Source: Octadecabacter algicola
GTDB taxonomy: Bacteria; Pseudomonadota; Alphaproteobacteria; Rhodobacterales; Rhodobacteraceae
NCBI RefSeq assembly: GCF_021532625.1
Contig: NZ_JAKGAR010000003.1
Location: 62,001 to 126,000, forward strand
DNA length: 64,000 nt
Direction of reading: 5' to 3'
A program made the position numbers and the translations under genes. The notes under the pieces were generated by a model. It was not told where the DNA came from. It was given only the letters and a program-made list of their open reading frames with translations, and did not search any database. Shown here one piece after another: positions 58,455 through 64,000 of this stretch; within the stretch, counting starts at the first letter, position 1; every line of letters starts with the position of its first letter.

Positions 58455-59062
58455 CGCTAGACGAGATCGCAGCGGCCGTCGCACCGCTGCGGCTTTCCCC
58501 GTTGGGGGGCTTTCATGAAGACGGACAAACGACGATCCTGCTCGGCCCTGCTGACGGGTTTTGGGACTACGTCACCGCACAGCCCGAGTTTTCTGGCGAT
58601 GATCCGCTGGATGCTTGGTCTAAGGTGGCCATTTCAAAAATCGCAGATCATCTGAATGCCGAAGCTATGTTCCCGTTTGGTGGTCCGCCATTTCACCCCT
58701 TTATCGCGTGGGCCATGAACAGTGGGGAAGCATGGCAGAGCCCTGTTGGGCTGCTCGTACACAAGGACGCTGGGCTGCTGGTGTCATATCGTGGGGCTTT
58801 GCGATTTGCAGATCGGATCACGCTCCCCGAGCCTTCTGTATCACCCTGTGACACCTGCACCGCGCGCCCTTGCCTAACGGCATGCCCAGTTTCGGCACTA
58901 GGCCCAGACACCTATGACGTGTCGAGTTGTAAGGCGCACATGGACACGGACGCAATATGCCGCGCGGCCTGCCGTGTTCGTATGAGTTGCCCGATCAGTC
59001 AATCCTACCCGCGCGACCCCGCACAAACTGCATTCCACATGGAGGCATTTCACCCGTCATGA
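58451..59062 (+). CDS. Ferredoxin-like 4Fe-4S protein
   Basis: This 203-residue protein has an N-terminal region of unknown fold (1-130) and a C-terminal cysteine-rich part: [20 protein letters not shown] (CxxC-x4-CxxxCP form), followed by [24 protein letters not shown]. At least seven cysteines could hold one or two iron-sulfur clusters. The gene uses GTG, overlapping the argB stop by four bases, and its own stop overlaps the sixA start. Similar genes commonly follow argB in Rhodobacterales, but their role is unknown to me. The epoxyqueuosine-reductase C-terminus has a related cysteine layout. Confidence 0.75.
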   Translation: MTLDEIAAAVAPLRLSPLGGFHEDGQTTILLGPADGFWDYVTAQPEFSGDDPLDAWSKVAISKIADHLNAEAMFPFGGPPFHPFIAWAMNSGEAWQSPVGLLVHKDAGLLVSYRGALRFADRITLPEPSVSPCDTCTARPCLTACPVSALGPDTYDVSSCKAHMDTDAICRAACRVRMSCPISQSYPRDPAQTAFHMEAFHPS

Positions 59063-59553
59063 CCAAACGACTCATCCTTATGCGTCACGCGAAGTCCGGT
59101 TGGAATGATCCCCTGCTGAGTGACATCGAACGCCCTTTGAACGAACGCGGGCGAAAGAGCGCGACGGCACTAGGAGTTTGGTTGTCCGAGAGTGGATATC
59201 TACCCGATGAAGTGCTGTGTTCTTCCGCTACCCGCACAGCTGAAACGTTTCGTGGCTTGGGATTAGACACGCCTGTGACGTTCAGGCCAGAACTATACCT
59301 CGCGTCGCCAAGCATGCTGCTAAAGACGTTGAAACAAGCCACTGGAGACACTGTTCTGGTGCTTGCTCACAATCCCGGAATTGCAGAGTTCGCTGAGAGT
59401 ATTCTTAGTGCTCAGCCTGACCACCGCCGGTTCTTCGACTATCCGACAGGAGCAACCTTGGTGTGTGACCTGCCAATAGAAAAATGGGCCGACGCGGTTC
59501 CCCGCTCGGCCCATCCTGTTGATTTCGTCGTCCCGCGGGACCTGACAGATTAG
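59059..59553 (+). CDS. sixA: SixA-type phosphohistidine phosphatase
   Basis: This 164-residue histidine-phosphatase-fold protein has the RHG-like motif [14 protein letters not shown] at the N-terminus, with [11 protein letters not shown] and [18 protein letters not shown] as later active-site elements. In E. coli SixA acts on phosphohistidine of signalling proteins. The start at MTKRLILM overlaps the preceding stop by four bases; an upstream in-frame start would lie inside the ferredoxin-like gene. The stop overlaps by four bases the end of the convergent bztD. The family in alphaproteobacteria is not well characterised. Confidence 0.87.
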   Translation: MTKRLILMRHAKSGWNDPLLSDIERPLNERGRKSATALGVWLSESGYLPDEVLCSSATRTAETFRGLGLDTPVTFRPELYLASPSMLLKTLKQATGDTVLVLAHNPGIAEFAESILSAQPDHRRFFDYPTGATLVCDLPIEKWADAVPRSAHPVDFVVPRDLTD

Positions 59554-60341
59554 TGCCCCAAGATCTGGCTGAGGAACAATTTTGTACGGTCTGACTGCGG
59601 GTTGTTGAAGAACTCTTCAGGCTCGTTTTGCTCAACGATCTGACCGGCATCCATAAAGATAACACGGTTGGCGACCTGACGAGCAAAGCCCATCTCGTGG
59701 GTCACGCAGAGCATTGTCATGCCTTCCTCGGCCAGCTCGATCATTGTGTCGAGAACTTCTTTGATCATCTCAGGGTCAAGCGCCGATGTAGGTTCATCGA
59801 ACAACATGATGCGTGGTTTCATGCATAGCGAACGAGCAATCGCCACACGCTGCTGCTGACCACCAGACAACATACCTGGGTATTTGTCGGCTTGCTCAGG
59901 GATCTTCACCTTCTCAAGGAAGTGCATCGCGATCTCTTCAGCTTCCTTCTTAGGTGTCTTACGGACCCAGATTTGCGCCAGCGTACAGTTTTCCAAAATG
60001 GTCAGGTGTGGGAACAGGTTGAAGTGCTGAAAGCACATGCCAACTTCGGAACGGATCTTATCGATGTTCTTTAGGTCGGAGGACAACTCGGTTCCGTCCA
60101 CCATGATCGTCCCCGCCTGATGCTCTTCCAGACGGTTGATGCACCGGATCAGCGTCGATTTGCCGGACCCAGAAGGCCCCGCAATAACGATCCGCTCACC
60201 TTGGTTGACGGTCAGGTTGATGTCCCGCAGGACGTGGAATGTACCATACCACTTGTTCATATCAGTGATCTGGATAGCGACCTCGTCAGAGACCGTCATG
60301 GCATCGCGATTGATCGCGCGTTCTGTTGTTGTGTCAGACAT
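59550..60341 (-). CDS. bztD: Glutamate/glutamine/aspartate/asparagine ABC transporter ATP-binding protein BztD
   Basis: This 263-residue ATPase has Walker [20 protein letters not shown]-loop [18 protein letters not shown], signature [18 protein letters not shown], Walker [17 protein letters not shown] and H-loop [15 protein letters not shown]. This is the polar-amino-acid-transporter type (PAAT). With BztABC it imports glutamate, glutamine, aspartate and asparagine. It begins 11 bases after bztC. The N-terminal 20 residues ([18 protein letters not shown]) extend the family start. The stop overlaps sixA in the opposite direction. Confidence 0.92.
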   Translation of the reverse strand: MSDTTTERAINRDAMTVSDEVAIQITDMNKWYGTFHVLRDINLTVNQGERIVIAGPSGSGKSTLIRCINRLEEHQAGTIMVDGTELSSDLKNIDKIRSEVGMCFQHFNLFPHLTILENCTLAQIWVRKTPKKEAEEIAMHFLEKVKIPEQADKYPGMLSGGQQQRVAIARSLCMKPRIMLFDEPTSALDPEMIKEVLDTMIELAEEGMTMLCVTHEMGFARQVANRVIFMDAGQIVEQNEPEEFFNNPQSDRTKLFLSQILGH

Positions 60342-60352
60342 TGAAGGTCTCC

Positions 60353-62707
60353 TTAACGGTGCTCACGTTGAAGCTTTTTCTCGAGGTGTAGGGAATAGCG
60401 GCCCATGCTGAAGCAGAAGATAAAGAACAGCAGACCGATAAAGATGAAGAGTTCCCAATAGATGCCGTTCCAAGCGGTATCCGCACGGATGGCGCCAGCA
60501 AGGCCAATCGGGTCAAACAAGCCAATAAAGAGAACCAGAGTGGTGTCTTTGAACAGACCGATAAAGGTGTTCACGATACCCGGAATGGAGATCTTCATCG
60601 CTTGTGGCAGAATGATAAGTTGCATCGACTGCCAATAACTCAGACCAAGACTGTCCGCGCCTTCATACTGTCCTGTCGGCAGCGCCGCGAGGCCACCGCG
60701 GATAACTTCCGCGATGTAGGCCGCTGCAAACAACGTCACCATGATGATCACGCGCAAGACGAGGTCGAAGTTCGTGCCTGGTGGCAAGAAGTAGTTCAAC
60801 AACAAGGATGCTGTGAATAGCCACACGATCAACGGTACTCCGCGGATGACCTCGATGAAGACAACGCAGATCTTGTTGACAATGAACAGGTGTGACTGGC
60901 GACCAAGTGCCAACAGAATGCCGAGCGGCAAGGACAAGACAATGCCCGCGATCCCGATGATCAGTGCCAGCATAAACCCACCGATATTACGGCTGTCGAT
61001 TGGCAACAAGCCAACACGACCCAATTCGCCATATGTATCGTTGACAGATGCAGAGACGCCTAGAACGTCGCTTCTTGCACTCAAGTACTCAGACAGCAGC
61101 CGCTCATCGGCGGAGGATGTTCCTTCAGGAAGCTGGTTAACTGCAATCAGGTTGCGCATGTTACGTGGCAATTCTGCTTTCAGATCAGCGACTCTGCTAC
61201 GCAGGCCAGGCAGTGATGCCTCGCGTGCCTCGAGCGTGCCCAATGAGTTCAGAAAGCTGTTACCTTCCGAAAGCTCAGTTTCCAGACGGAATTTGCTTTG
61301 GGAGATGACAGTTTGATCATCCCGCAACGCAGTCAGAAGTGACGTTTGATCCAACAAGCGCGCCTGAGGGTCCACGAGACTTTCTGCATTAGTTGCAATT
61401 ACTTTGTCATGAACCGTCTGAAGTGCCTCAATGTTGGCACCAAGAGCAGAAGCTGCGGTTTCAACATCTGCTTGAAGAGCCATCAGTTCGGCTTCTGGAG
61501 TTTCAGTAGAAACGTTCCCTGCACGAACGATAAGAGCTGCAATTGGGTCTTCCAAGCCAGCTTTGCTTACCATTGAGCTGACATCTTCTGCGATCGACGG
61601 GTCGGCTTGTGACGCGGAAGAGACCATAAGCTCTGAAGCATCCACCGTGTCATCTGCCAGATCGGACAGTGCGCCCGTCAGCAATGATTCAATGTCGCCT
61701 ACCAAATCTTCTGCTGTTTCGGCAGCGGCTTCCGCTTTCGCGATGTCGCCTTCTGATGCGCCGGATGCAGCAACAGGTGCCCCACCCCAATCTGCAAGAA
61801 TATCGGAGAGGTCCGAAATGCTTTCAGACGCGCCAACGATACGTTGAAGGGCAACCTCTTTGGCTTCAAACTGTTCCTCAATCCCGAACTCTTCGATCCG
61901 AATACCGGTCATTTCGATCAGGATTTCATTCTTCACTTCGACAGCTTCTGCGATCTCGGCCTGTTTTGCCTCAAGTAAAGCGTCTTCAGCAGCAACTTCA
62001 GCCGGGAGTGCGTCAGTTCGCGCGTTCAGTGTCGCTACGGTGTTCTCAAACCGGCTCGAGCCGACCATTTTATGCAGTCCATCGCTGATCGGGGACATCA
62101 ACATGCCCCACCAAATCAAAGCAGCGGCCAGTGCCCCAAGGTTTGCAACGATTGGACCCGCGAACTTGATCAGGATTTTATAAGCGATGACGGCGGCAAC
62201 AAATCCAAAGGCTGCAAAGATCGGCAACCAGAAAGAACCGCCCCAAACCAACCACGCCGCGAGGAATGGATAAGCAAGGGAGAACCACATCAACTGACCC
62301 GGCACCTTATCTGCAAACAAAATTGGCGCGAGGGCGACGAACAGTAATACAAACGCGAGGATCGGACGCCAGTAGAGTTCTGGCGGATAGAAGCCGAACA
62401 ATATCTGCAACCATCGGTCTTCGATAACAGCCCAACACGCGCCATCATGGCTACCCTTGTAAAAGGAAAATAGCACTTCGCGACACTCGGTCAAAGAACC
62501 GGCATTCCAAACACCGCCAAACGCCCATGGAAGAACCAATGACAGTACGGCGTAGATCACGTACAGCGACAGAACCGTCAAAAGGATGTTCAGCCAACCT
62601 GAGAACAGGTTCTGACGGATCCACTTGATTGCACCTGTTTCCTTCGCAGGAGGCGCCTTCTCAGGTAGCATTTCGGTACGGACAAAGCTGATTTCTGAAT
62701 TGCTCAT
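60353..62707 (-). CDS. bztC: Amino-acid ABC transporter permease BztC with a large inserted domain
   Basis: This 784-residue protein compares with about 430 for Rhodobacter BztC. N-terminal helices lie at about 40-62, 115-131, 140-158, 160-180 and 186-205 and include the family [20 protein letters not shown]. From about 205 to 560 there is a non-membrane segment rich in Ala, Glu, Asp, Ser and Leu with long heptad-like helices ([40 protein letters not shown]). The permease core follows with [20 protein letters not shown], the EAA-like loop [18 protein letters not shown] and [20 protein letters not shown]. The frame is continuous, with no stops or repeats that suggest a misassembly. It would place a large coiled-coil module on one face of the membrane. 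Confidence 0.93.
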   Translation of the reverse strand: MSNSEISFVRTEMLPEKAPPAKETGAIKWIRQNLFSGWLNILLTVLSLYVIYAVLSLVLPWAFGGVWNAGSLTECREVLFSFYKGSHDGACWAVIEDRWLQILFGFYPPELYWRPILAFVLLFVALAPILFADKVPGQLMWFSLAYPFLAAWLVWGGSFWLPIFAAFGFVAAVIAYKILIKFAGPIVANLGALAAALIWWGMLMSPISDGLHKMVGSSRFENTVATLNARTDALPAEVAAEDALLEAKQAEIAEAVEVKNEILIEMTGIRIEEFGIEEQFEAKEVALQRIVGASESISDLSDILADWGGAPVAASGASEGDIAKAEAAAETAEDLVGDIESLLTGALSDLADDTVDASELMVSSASQADPSIAEDVSSMVSKAGLEDPIAALIVRAGNVSTETPEAELMALQADVETAASALGANIEALQTVHDKVIATNAESLVDPQARLLDQTSLLTALRDDQTVISQSKFRLETELSEGNSFLNSLGTLEAREASLPGLRSRVADLKAELPRNMRNLIAVNQLPEGTSSADERLLSEYLSARSDVLGVSASVNDTYGELGRVGLLPIDSRNIGGFMLALIIGIAGIVLSLPLGILLALGRQSHLFIVNKICVVFIEVIRGVPLIVWLFTASLLLNYFLPPGTNFDLVLRVIIMVTLFAAAYIAEVIRGGLAALPTGQYEGADSLGLSYWQSMQLIILPQAMKISIPGIVNTFIGLFKDTTLVLFIGLFDPIGLAGAIRADTAWNGIYWELFIFIGLLFFIFCFSMGRYSLHLEKKLQREHR

Positions 62708-62708
62708 A

Positions 62709-63941
62709 TCAACGCTCCTGCAACTGAGTGCGGTTGTTGTAGACGTTCATCACGCCTGAAATCACAAGGCTAAGGACAAGATAGAAGGCCGCCATAAGTA
62801 GAATACCTTCAAGCTCCCGGCCTGTTTGGTTGATCGTGATGCCGCCCAATGTTGACCGGACATCCATATAACCAACCGCAATCGCCAGTGACGAGTTTTT
62901 GGTCAGGTTCAAGAACTGTGAAATCAGTGGTGGAATGATAACCCGCATAGCCTGTGGCAGGATCACGAGGTTCATAGTGCGGCTAGGGCGCAAGCCCAAA
63001 GCGGCAGCTGCTTCTGACTGACCCTTGGAAATCGCAAGGATACCGGAACGGACAATCTCTGCGATGAATGCACCAGTATAAAGAGACAATGCCAACCAGA
63101 GGGCGATCAGAGAGTTTCGTAGGTGAACTCCATCTGTAAAGTTGAACCCTTTAAGGTAAGGAAACTGAAGTTGCGCGCCCATAAAGAATAGAACCAATCC
63201 AACTGGAATAACCAACAGCGCAAGCTGTTGATACCAAGTTGTCGGTCGGACACCTGTCGATTCCTGTATGTGATCGGCGCGGCGGCTAAGGAGGCGAATG
63301 CAAACGATGCTGGCAATTAAGACCGCTAGAATGAGCAGCCAGTTGAGGACAGCGAGGCCAAACAGCCCGTTCTCAAGAACAACCCCCGGCACATAGACAC
63401 CACGGTTTGTTACGGCAACGCTGTCGCCCAAGATCATGCTGGCGTCACCGCCAACTTTGAAATCACGCGGCTGCGACATGCCTTCTGTCATCAAAGCAAA
63501 AATCGCGATGATCCAAAGCAAAAGCGGCACGTTACGGAAGCCTTCAACATAGACCGCCATCATGCGGCTTACGATCCAGTTCTTTGAAAGGCGCAGAACC
63601 CCAACAACGACACCTAGGATGGTTGCAAGAATGCAGCCCAAGAACGCAATGAGAAGCGTATTAAGAATGCCGACAATCGCGGCGCGGCCATGGCTGGATT
63701 GCGAGGTGTACTCAATCAATCGCTGGTTGATGTCATAACCGGCAGGTTGCGACAGGAACCCAAAGTCAAAATCTTTACCCAAAGCAGAGAGGTTCTGAAT
63801 GGTGTTATTCACGAGCCAGAAAATGCCAAGCAGAACAAGGATCATCGCAATTACTTGAATGGTGATCGACCGGTACCGCGTGTCGTAAATAAGCTGGCTT
63901 AGCCGAAAGTTACCTTTCGGCGGATCAGTGAGCGTCGTCAT
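62709..63941 (-). CDS. bztB: Amino-acid ABC transporter permease BztB
   Basis: This 410-residue permease of the AapQ/BztB type has about eight hydrophobic segments. Landmarks are AAIVGILNTLLIAFLGCILA, the EAA-type loop KGQSEAAAALGLRPSRTMNL and NLTKNSSLAIAVGYMDVRST. The DYKxxxR-like start region (LIYDTRYRSITIQV) is typical. It forms the channel with BztC. ATG at 63941 follows GGGAGTTTGCGG; a TTG two codons upstream is less likely. It ends one base before the bztC start. The binding-protein gene bztA is expected just upstream, beyond the right edge of the window. Confidence 0.92.
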   Translation of the reverse strand: MTTLTDPPKGNFRLSQLIYDTRYRSITIQVIAMILVLLGIFWLVNNTIQNLSALGKDFDFGFLSQPAGYDINQRLIEYTSQSSHGRAAIVGILNTLLIAFLGCILATILGVVVGVLRLSKNWIVSRMMAVYVEGFRNVPLLLWIIAIFALMTEGMSQPRDFKVGGDASMILGDSVAVTNRGVYVPGVVLENGLFGLAVLNWLLILAVLIASIVCIRLLSRRADHIQESTGVRPTTWYQQLALLVIPVGLVLFFMGAQLQFPYLKGFNFTDGVHLRNSLIALWLALSLYTGAFIAEIVRSGILAISKGQSEAAAALGLRPSRTMNLVILPQAMRVIIPPLISQFLNLTKNSSLAIAVGYMDVRSTLGGITINQTGRELEGILLMAAFYLVLSLVISGVMNVYNNRTQLQER

Positions 63942-64000
63942 CCGCAAACTCCCTCGCCCCTGTTGGGCAAAATGTAAGACATCTACGGGTCGGTTGATCC

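Noticed and set aside
1-64000. CRISPR arrays, rRNA genes, insertion sequences, phage genes and riboswitches
   Set aside because: No regularly spaced repeats, rRNA signatures, transposase or phage-like proteins, or recognisable aptamer folds were found on reading both strands; a covariance-model scan was not possible.

Overview
The window is a stretch of a marine alphaproteobacterial chromosome, most likely a Rhodobacterales / Roseobacter-group bacterium. Evidence for this is the full set of roseobacter-type methylated-amine genes (tmm, tdm, dmmDABC, gmaS, mgsABC), a Bzt-type acidic/neutral amino-acid ABC transporter, TRAP and sugar ABC transporters, and the core block rpmH-rnpA-yidD-ttcA-yidC-MOSC-engB-argB. 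The genus cannot be fixed from sequence reading alone. No phage, transposase, CRISPR or rRNA gene was seen.

Region 1 (1-18.0 kb) is a methylated-amine and C1/nitrogen supercluster. Tmm oxidises trimethylamine to TMAO, and Tdm (DUF1989 plus GcvT-like fusion) demethylates TMAO to dimethylamine and formaldehyde. The DmmDABC enzyme set converts dimethylamine to methylamine. GmaS and MgsABC convert methylamine to N-methylglutamate through gamma-glutamylmethylamide. PurU releases formate from 10-formyl-tetrahydrofolate. An ammonium transporter with a 62-residue membrane-protein neighbour, and a B12-dependent ethanolamine ammonia-lyase (EutBC), lie inside the same block. N-methylglutamate dehydrogenase (mgdABCD) and the TMAO importer (tmoXWV) are not in the window.

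Region 2 (18.0-34.1 kb) carries a DMT-family exporter and then two sugar loci. The first has a divergent LacI regulator with two matched operators, a glucose-type ABC importer, and two TIM-barrel isomerase-like plus two Gfo/Idh/MocA proteins. That gene set resembles levoglucosan or 3-keto-glycoside pathways. The second is a FrcBCA-type importer with a divergent ROK regulator and an extended SDR epimerase/dehydrogenase.

Region 3 (34.1-47.6 kb) is accessory. It has a membrane protein, an alpha/beta hydrolase, an NTF2-like protein, a VOC protein and a LuxR-type autoinducer-binding regulator without a LuxI. A DctB/DctD-like two-component pair, a TRAP importer, and a tightly overlapped trio (diaminopropionate ammonia-lyase-like PLP enzyme, M24 hydrolase, Asp/Glu-racemase/maleate-isomerase-like protein) follow. 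The DctD-like protein lacks the GAFTGA loop needed for sigma-54 activation. The trio is the best candidate for an undescribed catabolic route.

Region 4 (47.7-64 kb) is mostly core: tRNA-Arg(ACG), an orphan histidine kinase, a flavoprotein disulfide reductase with a TVP38 membrane protein, the rpmH-yidC-argB block, SixA, and bztBCD reading in from the right edge. A visibly AT-rich orphan ORF interrupts the block between yidD and ttcA. BztC carries an insertion of about 355 residues. Strong stem-loops follow all three binding-protein genes of the importers, at the junction to the membrane subunits, which suggests a shared way to keep binding-protein mRNA in excess. All function calls come from sequence reading and recalled family knowledge; no database search was run.
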